Shown: piece by piece, positions 20,009 through 28,617 of the stretch
How the letters are laid out: the number at the start of each line of letters is the position of its first letter
Position numbering within the stretch: position 1 is the first letter of the stretch
Source: Antrodiella citrinella
Lineage: Eukaryota > Basidiomycota > Agaricomycetes > Polyporales > Steccherinaceae
Length of the DNA stretch: 28,761 nucleotides
Direction: 5' to 3'
Assembly (NCBI GenBank): GCA_004802725.1
Contig: SGPM01000335.1
Coordinates: forward strand, 1-28,761
The notes under the pieces: generated by a model
What the model saw: only the letters and a program-made list of their open reading frames with translations
Database searches by the model: none
Told to the model about the DNA's origin: nothing
Program-made: the position numbers and the translations under genes

Positions 20009-22600
20009 CTACTCATTCATTCGAATAGACGGGACCGGGGTTGAGCTACCCTCGCGGTCCGAAGGGACCAGGGTATCTCGCATGCCACCCTCACCAGCTG
20101 ACATCTCCTCATCGAGCTCGATGATGATTGGATCGTCCGGCTTCAAGCCACGGACTTTCTTGGCCTTGGGGTCAAAGCCTTTGTCGTACGCAGCTCGGTT
20201 CTCACTGTGTCAGCCCGAATTGGTGCGCTTCTTGAAGAAATCGCAGATCCTGGCGGTGGCCGCATGTGGCTCCCCGCAGTTGTGGCATCGTGGCCTGCAC
20301 GATGTAGTCGCGTCGCAGAACTCTAAAGGCGGGAGCGCCTTGTCCTTGGTATTGGTCGCCGCGCTGCAGCACGATGCCATGACGTTGTGGTCCTCGATCT
20401 TGTGGCCGCGACGACCACAAAACGAGCACACGGGGACCTTTTTACAGGCGTACGCAAGATGCCCCCAGCAGAAACAGTTCTGGCACTGGGGAACGTGGGG
20501 ATTGGTGCTCATGATGTGCACCGGGCAGTCGACCAAGTTGATACGTAGCGACTTCTTCTGAATGATGCGCGCAGCAACCACTCCAGACCGTGTGTCTCGG
20601 AACGAGCACTCAACGACACCGTACGCTTCGTCCTTGATGGACGACAAGATCCAGGCACGCAGTTGCTGAGAGAACGGCATGAGCCGATCGCCTAGCTTTG
20701 CAGTGGTCTTCAGGATTGGGTCTTTCAACTCGAAATCCGTCAGCCATTTGTTGCCGCGACGAATCGCGCGCTCAATGTCTGCAAGCGGCAGTTCCGCTCC
20801 GTCAGACCCTTGGACACGTACATTATGTACTTGCATGAACACCGTGTCGAGGTACAGGTCAGCAGTGACTGTACTCGCCGGATGAATCACTCCTTGAGAG
20901 CGTAGCCAGGCCTCAAGGACCCTCGGCACCATCCTAGTCTCGGCTTCGGACGGTGGGAATTGGAAGATTAGGGTCAGAGCCCCATCCTTGGCGTGCCGTG
21001 TGTCAACGACGCGGTTCAATGATTGCAGACCATTGGCCGCGAACCCCTTCGGGAACGCGTCCTTGATCACCTGAGACTCCTTGACGAAGCATGCACCTCC
21101 GCCATCAAGTTCCGTGGGGAAGCGGCAGATGACCACCTTCTTCGCGTCAGCGATGGGCTTCGCCCTCGCGTTGAGGCTGATGGCTTTCGCCTCAGCAAGC
21201 TTCTCGTTGCGCCGGGTGGGAAAAGCCTCCACCTGGCGCGCCGTCGGGGTGTCCACCTCCATGCGAGGAGCGGGGTCGTTCAACATCGCCGTCGTTTCAG
21301 TGTCCAGGCCAGCGGCCTGGGAGGTTACCATAAGGTTCCCGATCATCTTGGCTTGCGCCTCGATGGGGTTGCGTGCCGGCTCAGGTGCCGGAGAGGGAGA
21401 CGCAGTGTGACCGCGTGTACGCACGACCACACCACCACGACCGCATCCAGGGCGCCCACGAACAGGAGCAGCAACCGGTCGAATGTCCTCACGGACTCGC
21501 TTCGGTGCGCCAGGGTTTGGTGTTGCCACCCGAGAATCCACAGGTGCCGGCCGTTTCCGGTCCAGCACCTTCGGGGACGGAGGTGGGGAATCTGCATACA
21601 TCTCTTCCACATCCTCCTCATGTTGCTCCTGGGCAGCCACGATGGCCGCCCACGAGATGTGGGGTGCTTCGAGACCTTTCCCTTTGGCTTTCGCCTCAGG
21701 TGCCGGCCTCTTCAGCGCTGGGGTGGGGGCACGAGGGCCACCCGAAAGAGACATGCCGTTCATACGAACGATTACGTCTTGGATCAAGTCCCGAATGGCT
21801 GTGTTCTGCGCAGAATTAGCTGACCTTGAGGCCAGCGCGTCCTGATGCATCACGGCCTGGGTGCGATGAACGCTCTGGACGTTCTCGTGAATTTCCGCCA
21901 GTCCCTTCAGGACTTCGGGAGCTAGCGGTGGCGGCCGTTTGGCAGCCTCGAGAAGGGTACGCACCTCCGTAGAGTAATGCGCCTGGTCGTGCAAAATAGC
22001 ACTGGTGACGTGGTTAAGAGCTCGCAGCACAGCTATGAACTCGCCCCATCTTCTCGGGAAGTCATTGTGAAGCTTCCCGTTCCTTTGGATGAACGTGTCA
22101 TGCCCGAGTACCAACCCGACTCGAGCAAGTGACTGCGAAGCTTGCCAGAGTACATCTGTAGGTGAATCAGAATTATGCGCCTCAAAAGAGCATGTGAGGA
22201 GACTGTTGTCCTTGTCTGAATACAAGTCCAGCTCTCGAGCTAGGACAAGATCCACGCTGTCCTGGTGCGAAACCAGGTGGGGAGAGAGGTTCTCGAAGGA
22301 GAACTTGAGAGCCGGATCGTCCGGCGACATTGGGGGATTTTGACACAAGGCGTCAGGGATACCTACAGACGGATCTGTGAAGTCAGTGAATTGCGATTTG
22401 ATGCCCGGCTGCGAGGTGGGAACGATCTGGGTGGCAGGAGTGGTCTCCATGCCTAGTAAATTGGGGGGGGGGTTCAAACTCGAGGATGCCGGGGGTTGGC
22501 CAGCGANNNGAGANCTGGTAGGGGGCGAGAGAGGAATGGGAAGGGGGAGGGGGCCGAAACAGGGAGGAAACACGTGTAACGATGCGGGGAGTACTACCTA
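20009..22600 (-). mobile_element. Non-LTR (LINE-like) retrotransposon, 5' part only
   Basis: The 5' leader (about 22600-22451) and the ORF1 region (22450-20009) are on minus. No ORF2 follows: endonuclease and reverse transcriptase are absent, and below 20009 the sequence is a reversed RNase H piece. The 5' end abuts the plus-strand broken gene at about 22600-22621. Ns at 22507-22514 fall in the leader. Confidence 0.7.
20210..22450 (-). CDS. LINE-like ORF1 (gag-like nucleic-acid-binding protein), premature stop
   Basis: From the ATG at 22450 (METTPATQIV) to TGA at 20210 the frame gives 746 aa. The open frame extends 41 codons further upstream but without an ATG. The N-terminal third is acidic to neutral, the middle is basic and Pro/Ala-rich, and the region from about residue 450 resembles an RRM-like ORF1 core (KVVICRFPTELDGGG, LEAWLRSQGVIHPASTVTAD). 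Three Cys/His knuckles follow: CQNCFCWGHLAYAC, CSFCGRRGHKIEDH and CHNCGEPHAATARIC. After TGA the same frame stays open for 66 more residues (AAYDKGFDPKAKKVRGLKPD...) to TAG at 20009-20011, so TGA probably interrupts an originally longer protein. Such proteins bind element RNA for retrotransposition. Confidence 0.8.
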   Translation of the reverse strand: METTPATQIVPTSQPGIKSQFTDFTDPSVGIPDALCQNPPMSPDDPALKFSFENLSPHLVSHQDSVDLVLARELDLYSDKDNSLLTCSFEAHNSDSPTDVLWQASQSLARVGLVLGHDTFIQRNGKLHNDFPRRWGEFIAVLRALNHVTSAILHDQAHYSTEVRTLLEAAKRPPPLAPEVLKGLAEIHENVQSVHRTQAVMHQDALASRSANSAQNTAIRDLIQDVIVRMNGMSLSGGPRAPTPALKRPAPEAKAKGKGLEAPHISWAAIVAAQEQHEEDVEEMYADSPPPSPKVLDRKRPAPVDSRVATPNPGAPKRVREDIRPVAAPVRGRPGCGRGGVVVRTRGHTASPSPAPEPARNPIEAQAKMIGNLMVTSQAAGLDTETTAMLNDPAPRMEVDTPTARQVEAFPTRRNEKLAEAKAISLNARAKPIADAKKVVICRFPTELDGGGACFVKESQVIKDAFPKGFAANGLQSLNRVVDTRHAKDGALTLIFQFPPSEAETRMVPRVLEAWLRSQGVIHPASTVTADLYLDTVFMQVHNVRVQGSDGAELPLADIERAIRRGNKWLTDFELKDPILKTTAKLGDRLMPFSQQLRAWILSSIKDEAYGVVECSFRDTRSGVVAARIIQKKSLRINLVDCPVHIMSTNPHVPQCQNCFCWGHLAYACKKVPVCSFCGRRGHKIEDHNVMASCCSAATNTKDKALPPLEFCDATTSCRPRCHNCGEPHAATARICDFFKKRTNSG

Positions 22601-22621
22601 AAGGGGTAATAAAAGCGTAAG

Positions 22622-24018
22622 ATGGTGGGAGTACAGGTCGAAGGAGCGATGGCGGAGCTTGAGAGAACTGGAGCAGCATACAAAGACACCATGGCGCACA
22701 TGATGCAGCAACGACAGCGCAAAATCCGACAGCAAGAACGGCAGCATGTACGTATATGCATACTATGATGAGAGAGACGATATTGACACAATTGCGTGCA
22801 GAGTATGGACGTGTCCGGAGATGAACCCTCAACTTTAAGCATGCCTGGTTCGCTCTCCCCAGATACACCACCACGTCTTGCGGTAGTATCCGTACCTGCC
22901 ACCGCCCGCGACCCTCCTCATCTGCTTGGCACTGGCTCTTCTGGCTCTAGCGACATCCTACCTTGTGACCCTCCCTCACATCCCCCTCCGATGACGACAC
23001 CTGATCGTGATCGCATGACGCTCCTCCGCACCGTGAAGGCTGCAGGGAGAAAACTGTACGCTCCACCGCGATTGCTTAGTGTCCAAAGCAACACTCCTTC
23101 CACACCTTCATCTTCCTCCAATCCAACTTAACCGACTGCAGCAGTGTCCGGAAGAGATCCCACACCGACCCCCACGTCACAGCAGCAGACGTCAACAAGT
23201 GACAGACAGCCTATCCCGTCAAATACTACTACTACGCCAACCAGGTCCAGGAAGATCAGACCCAGAAAGCGACCCACAATGGCCGAGGAGCAGCTGAAGA
23301 TTGAGAAGGAGCTCATGCCTAAGAAAGATCATAACAAATTTTTGGTCAGTATCGAATCCATTATGACCTTAGAAAGTTACTTACGTTTTATCAAAAGCTT
23401 CTCGTCCGAAAAGTATGCCGGTGTTCAAGATTGAGCAGGACATAGACTTCCTTCTCCACGACCCCCCGTCAGCCTTGGATATCATTAAATTCCATGATGA
23501 TACTGGGCCTGGCTCTCAGGCTGCGGACTTGCGACTGGATGTCATGGGCAATCCCAAGTCCCGTTGGAACAAGATAGTGGCTGGTATCCTTCTGCAAGCG
23601 GTCCAGGTGGAAGCTGCAACACCACACAACTACCCTCCAACACTTACATGATGTCCCTGATTATCCAGAGGTTGGACAACCTGAAGAAGGCATGGAGAGC
23701 GAAGTTGCCGAGGACCAGAATGGATGGGACAATAGAAGATGAAGACGAAGCCTATCAATGACTGGAAGACACCGTGGAGAAGACGAAGAGGAGTACCAGA
23801 CATCGAACCCGACGATGCGCTGTAAGTCCATGACTTCGTAAAGAGTTTTGACTGACGCTGTGGCAGAAATGGGAACAGCACATGAAGATCGTCGACGGCA
23901 CAATTCGTATCAAGGACAAGGATGGAGACAACAACCTATGCCATTGGGAGTGGTTACGCGAGGTGCTATCCAAACTGACACAGGATGGCATGAGCTCGGA
24001 AGATACTGATGATGAAGA
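22622..24018 (+). pseudogene. Broken gene of an unknown agaricomycete repetitive family
   Basis: Exon 22622-22747 starts MVGVQVEGAMAELERTG and is helical and Gln/Arg-rich. A 54 bp GT-AG intron leads to exon 22802 onward, Ser/Pro/Thr-rich. TAA at 23129-23131 breaks it, but the same frame reopens (SGRDPTPTPTSQQQ) into a Lys/Arg patch, then KELMPKKDHNKFLVSIES and SYLRFIKSFSSEKYAG. The frame then shifts near 23430 (FLLHDPPSALDIIKFHDD, LDVMGNPKSRWNKI) and again near 23630 (RLDNLKKAWRAKLPR). TGA at 23759 breaks it once more. A last piece after an intron (23823-23868) reads KWEQHMKIVDGT...GMSSEDTDDED and is cut by the Copia LTR at 24019. The fragments read as one ancestral protein in order. I do not know its function. 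The gene is dead by at least two stops and two frameshifts. Confidence 0.6.
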
Positions 24019-24383
24019 TGTTAGAGTTGGTATCAGCCACTCTGACTGAAAGCGGACACAGTGTGCCACTCGTTGTGTGCCACTCAGTGTGATAGCCAGA
24101 GGAGCAGTCTAGAACTGCAGTGGACGCTTTCACATCTTTCACATTCTTCACACTTCACACTTCACTATCACTTGGCCACTCAATGGCCAAGATGCTTTGT
24201 GCCACTTCCTTTGTTCTTTATGCTCTTTATGCCCTTATCCCTTTATCCTCATCTCAATGGACGTTGTAGGGACATTCTCCTTTGTATATAATACCATAGA
24301 ACGTCCTGTAGCTGTATATAAGACCACCTCTGGTCTCTGAAAATACATCAACTTGTTCCCTTCATCTCTTGTGGATTCTAACA
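24019..24383 (+). repeat. Copia 5' LTR (365 bp)
   Basis: It has TGTTAG...CTAACA ends and a TATATAAG box at 24315-24322. Directly after it lies an inverted repeat, AGACCACCTCTGGTCT (24321-24336), also present in the 3' LTR. Compared with the 3' LTR it holds 136 extra bases after CAGTGTGCCACT, between two copies of TGTGCCACT. Confidence 0.9.
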
Positions 24384-25105
24384 GGTTATGGGCCTATTCT
24401 GAACCACTTGCAGCATCTCTACATCGTTCTACACACCTCTACATCGTCCTACTTAGCCTCTTGCAGCAGAAAACTCTGTTCTTGAGCATTTCACTCTTCT
24501 GAGCCACTGCCACTTCAGCCACTCCTCCCTTGCCACTCCTCCCTTGCCACTCCACTGCTCCCATACCCTTTCCTACCATTCCTGGAGATCTACTAACGTT
24601 CTACAGCATCTATTTTGTCTTAGGCGGGGTGTGGGACTCGTGAACCTGCATCAGAAAGCCAAGGTAGTTAGTCTATAGTTTTTCACTTAGCTACAAGGGG
24701 GGCATCTTCTTTGTTGAACTGTTGGGGTTATTCTGGTCGTCAGACATACCTTAGCTCACTCAGTAACAAACGGTAGTCAATCCGTTGAACTGGGGGGTCT
24801 CACAACTGCTCATTGAAGTGTCAGCTCATCAGAATACTTTGTACTTCATTTTCGCATTTTCGCATTTTTCGTATTTTTGCCTTTCTTCTTCGATTCCTTC
24901 CTTGCACCGCAAGTCTAGTACAGTGATCTTAGCATCCCACCGTGGGTAGAAGCCTGTAGCAGCAGGTGGACCGGTGTACTAGCAAATCCGCTGTTCAGCG
25001 TCCATTTTACCACACACAACACCCACACAAACCCCCCTCACATCCCTATATCAAACTCAATCCCCCTACTCCACCCAAGTCAATTTCGCCTCTCCATCAC
25101 ACACC
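24384..25105 (+). other. Copia 5' leader with primer-binding region
   Basis: It begins GGTTATGGGCCTATTCTG immediately after the 5' LTR, the position of the primer-binding site. I could not match it to a particular tRNA. The rest is CT- and CA-rich with no ORF. Short repeats such as CTACATCG and TTGCCACTCC occur (24410-24560). Confidence 0.6.
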
Positions 25106-26578
25106 ATGTCAGACAGCACTCTCTCCAACATTACCCCTCTCTCAGACCACAACTTCAGTACTTGGAAGCCAGAAATCTCTGCTTTGCTTAGAGCCAAGGG
25201 TCTATGGCGCATTGTCAATGGCACTGCTCCTTCTCCCAAGGCTGATGATGTAGACAAGGTTGCTGCTTATCAGGAGAAGCAGGACAAGGCTGCAGGTCTC
25301 CTTGCGCTTTCCCTGTCTTCTGCACAGCGCATCCACATCCAAGGCATTGAGGATGACCCTGCCAAGATCTGGAAGAAACATTTGGTCTCTACTCTACTCA
25401 TGCAGAAGGATCTCTCCCTGGACATGGTCCATAGTGCCCTGAAGCGTGAGGAGATCAACAGGAAGCCCAGAGCGTCCCCATCCTCTGATGGATCAGCCCT
25501 GAAAGCCACAGCCATAGCCAAGTCCTCTACCAAGTGCGATTTCTGCGATTACACCAACCATTCTACTGCAGAGTGTCGCTCCTTGAAGAGGTACAAGGCA
25601 GAGAAGGCCAAGGCCAAGGGGTCGTCCGCTCAGCCAGCTGGTACTGCAACAGCATCTCAAGCACAAGCTCAAGCACAGACAGACACCAAGTCAGAGTCTG
25701 CTGGTCATGCAAGTCTTCGCTCTTCTGATGTGAACTGGACTGTCTCTAATGATTGGATTGTGGATACAGGTGCTACTTCGCATATGACACCGCACAAGCA
25801 CTGGTTTGCATCCATGCAAGCCCATAGGGTTCCCATCCAATTAGCAGACAAGTCTATTATCTATTCAGAGGGCAAGGGCGAGGTGCACTTTGCTCCAAAG
25901 GGCAGAGGGCCTGTTGTTGCTATCACAGATGTATTATATGTACCCCAGCTTGGCTCAAATCTATTCTCTGCGCTTCATCTCACTGAGCATCGTCAGTTCA
26001 CGGTGATCATTAGCAAGGGGAACATAGACTTCATCAGAGATGGCAAGACCCTTTTCAATGCTGTTGTTGAGGAGTCTAATGTGGCAAAACTTGATGGACT
26101 CATTCAAATTCAGACTGCACTGGCAAGCACTGTAGACCGTAGTCTGTTGCATCGTCGCTGTGCTCATGTATCCAAAGAGAGGCTAGAGAAACTCGTTAAG
26201 AACAAGCTCACAGTCAACCTGAAGCTTGATTCTGAGGCTCCACTTGCTGATCTATGTGAGACGTGCATCATGGGCAAGCAGCACCGCTTCCCCTTCCCAG
26301 ACACAAGCGACTACAGTGACTTGAAACCACTAGACCTGGTTGTATCTGATGTGCATGGTCCTCTCCCTGTCTCTACTGCCCAAGGCTATCGCTATTGGAT
26401 TCTCTTCTTGGATGTAGCATCACGTCTCTATGTGGTCTACTACATGAGAGAGAAGAGCCAGGTGTTTGCATGCTTCAAAGAATTCAAAGCATGGGCAGAG
26501 AATCACTTTGAGCGCAAAATGTTGAACCAAGGAGTAGATCGACTTGGGAGGACTCTAAGACAGACCACTGGAGTCTGA
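25106..26578 (+). CDS. Copia Gag-protease-integrase N-terminal polyprotein, truncated
   Basis: The 490 aa product starts MSDSTLSNITPLSDHNFSTW, the usual Copia gag opening (DUF4219/UBN2 type). The middle of gag looks shortened in frame: around residues 90-102 WKKHLV runs straight into STLLMQKDLSLDMV, where about a hundred more residues are normal. A CX2CX4HX4C zinc knuckle lies at 144-157 (CDFCDYTNHSTAEC). The protease active site DTGA is at 220-223. The integrase HHCC zinc domain follows (HRRCAH ... CETCIMGKQ), then the start of the integrase core with the first acidic residue in VVSDVHGPLP. The frame leaves Copia sequence after ENHFERKM and ends in an unrelated tail, so the second and third integrase acids and all of RT are lost. 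Confidence 0.88.
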   Translation: MSDSTLSNITPLSDHNFSTWKPEISALLRAKGLWRIVNGTAPSPKADDVDKVAAYQEKQDKAAGLLALSLSSAQRIHIQGIEDDPAKIWKKHLVSTLLMQKDLSLDMVHSALKREEINRKPRASPSSDGSALKATAIAKSSTKCDFCDYTNHSTAECRSLKRYKAEKAKAKGSSAQPAGTATASQAQAQAQTDTKSESAGHASLRSSDVNWTVSNDWIVDTGATSHMTPHKHWFASMQAHRVPIQLADKSIIYSEGKGEVHFAPKGRGPVVAITDVLYVPQLGSNLFSALHLTEHRQFTVIISKGNIDFIRDGKTLFNAVVEESNVAKLDGLIQIQTALASTVDRSLLHRRCAHVSKERLEKLVKNKLTVNLKLDSEAPLADLCETCIMGKQHRFPFPDTSDYSDLKPLDLVVSDVHGPLPVSTAQGYRYWILFLDVASRLYVVYYMREKSQVFACFKEFKAWAENHFERKMLNQGVDRLGRTLRQTTGV

Positions 26579-26647
26579 GATGAGCAACTGAACTGGATAT
26601 TGAGCAAGACAATATCTACACACCTGGAGTCTGAGATGAGCAACTGA
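26568..26647 (+). repeat. 24 bp direct repeat at the Copia deletion junction
   Basis: CTGGAGTCTGAGATGAGCAA plus CTGA occurs at 26568-26591 and again at 26624-26647, a period of 56 bp. Between them lies AT-richer sequence containing TTGAGCAAGACAATATC. Confidence 0.9.
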
Positions 26648-26850
26648 AGGTTGCCTGAGCGCTNAGACNCCGTCNNANGTCCGTGGGAACATCCGCATTA
26701 GGAAGGGGAACACAAACAACACAAGTCCAAGTCTATCTTGGACACAGAAAGAACCACAGCATGGAAATGGACGAGTAGGGTATCAGAATGATGGGGGAAG
26801 TGAGGGGAATCCGAATATGATAAAGAGAAGAAAGTAGAGCATCAAGAAGC
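26648..26850. other. Filler sequence inside the deleted Copia element
   Basis: Purine-rich, with Ns at 26664-26677, and with no Copia protein match that I can see in any frame. It separates the truncated integrase from the RNase H end. Confidence 0.5.
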
Positions 26851-27006
26851 TCGTCCAACATGTTCTGGCTCAGAGATGAGATCCAGAAAGGGGTCATCAG
26901 TGTCAAGTACATCCCTACAGACTTCATGGCTGCAGACATCCTCACCAAACCTCTGAGCAAGGTGAAAGTTGTGGAAGCTTACAAGCAGCTTGGACTGCAG
27001 AGTTAG
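26851..27006 (+). pseudogene. Copia RNase H C-terminal remnant
   Basis: The frame reads NMFWLRDEIQKGVISVKYIP, then TDFMAADILTKPLSKVKVVE and ends LGLQS and TAG. The WLRDEI ... YIPT...ADILTK block is the standard end of the Copia RT-RNase H protein. No upstream part is present. The stop is 15 bp before the 3' LTR. Confidence 0.9.
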
Positions 27007-27021
27007 CTGATTAGGTGGGAG

Positions 27022-27250
27022 TGTTAGAGTTGGTATCAGCCACTCTGACTGAAAGCGGACACAGTGTGCCACTTTCTTTGTTCTTTATACTCTTTATGTC
27101 TTTATCCCTTTATCCTCATCTCAATGGACGTTGTAGGGACATTCCCCTTTGTATAGAATATCATAGAACATCCTGTAGCTGTATATAAGACCACCTCTGG
27201 TCTTTGGAAATAAATCAACTTGTTCCCTTCATCTCTGGTGGATTCTAACA
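27022..27250 (+). repeat. Copia 3' LTR (229 bp, internally deleted)
   Basis: It starts TGTTAGAGTTGGTATC and ends GGATTCTAACA, like the 5' LTR. It lacks 136 bp between the two TGTGCCACT copies seen in the 5' LTR. The TATATAAG box is at 27182-27189. Outside the deletion there are only scattered base changes. Confidence 0.9.
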
Positions 27251-27314
27251 GGATGGCTTTGATCTCATACTTAGGGCAGAGCACGGGTATATCTACGGGT
27301 GATTTTGAGTGTAC

Positions 27315-27456
27315 TGTTATATTTGTGCAGACTTACCGCCCGGACCCCGATCTCCGAGGTTCATCAGGACACCTCCGCGGTAGCGTCCGTTCTGACTGAG
27401 GAACATTGAGCTCACGGGTTTTATGCCGTGATGATCTACTGAGCTTTCCCGTTGAG
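27315..27456 (+). mobile_element. LTR family A, copy 3 (first 142 bp only)
   Basis: It begins TGTTATATTTGTGCAG and matches the first part of copies 1 and 2, with a short gap after CCCGGACCCC. It stops at CCCGTTGAG, exactly where the Gypsy-type LTR TGTTACGACG begins, so that LTR has inserted into it. The 64 bp to its left, after the Copia 3' LTR, are unassigned. Confidence 0.85.
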
Positions 27457-27829
27457 TGTTACGACGAAGCGTAATAAGCAAGTTGAGGTTCAGTCTGAAT
27501 AGTGATGTCACTGTCTGGGTCTTGCTTAGGACGCTTTGTGTATTGAACAAAGGAGGTCAAGCTGAGGATGGTCCACAGTGAGACTGCTAGTTTATATACA
27601 AGTACAGATATGATGAGTCAAGAGAAAAGATAAGCAAAGAGACTTAGTAATACAGCGGGCATCGATGAGTAAGCCCTACAGCTTATGTTGAATAAGCAAG
27701 TCACATGATAAGTAAGTCATGTGNAGATGAGTCATGANGAATGACGAGACAAAGAATAAGAGTCCGTTAAGCAAAAAAGAAAAGAAAAGAAAAGAAATAT
27801 AACTACAAGTTACAACGAAAATTGTAACA
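27457..27829 (-). mobile_element. Gypsy-type LTR, probable 3' LTR of a minus-strand element running off the right edge
   Basis: The 373 bp sequence has inverted ends TGTTAC...GTAACA. On minus it is preceded by AAAGGGGGTAA (27830-27840), a typical polypurine tract, so the element body lies at higher coordinates and transcription runs leftward. On minus a TATATAAA box is found at about 27592-27599, in CTTGTATATAAACTAG. Only one LTR lies in the window. The right partner and pol are outside. Confidence 0.75.
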
Positions 27830-27845
27830 TTACCCCCTTTCTACG

Positions 27846-27866
27846 CTGAAGTCACCCTGACTTCAG
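27846..27866. repeat. Perfect 9 bp hairpin beside the polypurine tract
   Basis: CTGAAGTCA and TGACTTCAG form a perfect 9 bp stem around a CCC loop. It lies between the stop of the extra ORF (27874) and the polypurine tract (27830-27840) of the minus-strand element. Confidence 0.85.
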
Positions 27867-27873
27867 TATTTCT

Positions 27874-28547
27874 CTAACTTCTAGACCTATGCCTGGTGAG
27901 TACAGGAGAGCGACGGGTTGCCACCTCAATGGCTCGTCGCGTGGCAGCCTCGAAACGGCGGGAGCGAGTCAGGCGAGGGCTAGTGTGAGGGAATGGAGTG
28001 GGGGATCTATTGGCGAGAGAAGGTGGTGGAATGGGAATTGGTGGTGGAGATGGCGCAGGGGATGGCTCAAGCTGGTCAACCTCTTCTTCCGTAGGTTCCT
28101 CTGGGACTGTACNATAATTTCAGGTCTGGGAAAGAATTCCAAGCCGACCTGTCGATCTATGTCGAGTATACCGTCGATGATGTTCTCCATGGCTCTGTTT
28201 GCCCCTTCTCTCATCCTGTCTATGTCTCCCTCCATCTCTACTCTTTCCGCCTNTTGTCCGTCCAGAATATCTAATGCGTCACGAAGAGTATTGCGCAATG
28301 GTGTGGCGATATCGCGCTGACGGAAGAGGACGGCCCGCTGGTGGATCAGGCCCACATGGATGTCATGAAAAGTGTTGTATGCATGGTGAAGAGGGGTGAA
28401 CGATGAGGAATGAGAGTTGTGAGCATTGAGAAGGGCGCNTTGCTGGTCGGTGAAGTCCGATGNGATGGTGTCAAGAGCCATATGTATGTTTGCCCTGCGA
28501 CGGCGCATATCGGTGGCGAAATAGTGTGCGCTGTAGTTGGTAGACAT
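27874..28547 (-). CDS. Extra ORF upstream of the Gypsy 3' LTR, unknown function (frame broken at an N)
   Basis: From the ATG at 28547 (MSTNYSAHYFATDMRRRRAN) the frame stays open and helical, with runs such as LRNTLRDALDILDGQ and MEGDIDRMREGANRAMENII, up to FFPRPEI. At the N at 28113 the better frame changes by one. The original frame becomes low-quality Leu/His sequence and ends at about 27969. The adjacent frame reads EEPTEEEVDQLEPSPAPSPP, then Pro- and Arg-rich sequence ending RHRSRS and TAG at 27874-27876. One missing base at or near the N would join them into about 224 aa, so an assembly error is more likely than decay. A TATA box lies 71 bp upstream. I recognise no domain: helical N-terminus, Pro-rich linker, basic tail. 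Confidence 0.6.
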
Positions 28548-28617
28548 GATGTGAATGAATGCGTGTTTNGAAAGTGGGAGACTGTTCGATGAGATTTTGG
28601 GAAGACATTCGCTTTCC

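Larger units (their letters stand above)
24019..27250 (+). mobile_element. Internally deleted Ty1/Copia retrotransposon
   Basis: Two direct LTRs (24019-24383 and 27022-27250) flank a leader, a gag-protease-integrase start and the very end of RNase H. Reverse transcriptase and most of integrase are missing, so the element cannot move by itself. It begins TGTTAG and ends CTAACA. Flanks GAAGA and GGATG do not match. A purine-rich stretch (27013-27021, AGGTGGGAG) just before the 3' LTR is the likely polypurine tract. Confidence 0.9.

Noticed and set aside
21023..21823. 266-codon plus frame, and others at 21081-21845
   Set aside because: They are antisense to the zinc-knuckle ORF1, whose minus frame has clear domains.
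27457..27829. Plus-strand 5' LTR reading of this repeat
   Set aside because: The purine tract AAAGGGGGTAA before TGTTAC and the TATA box both support the minus orientation, and no primer-binding site follows on plus.
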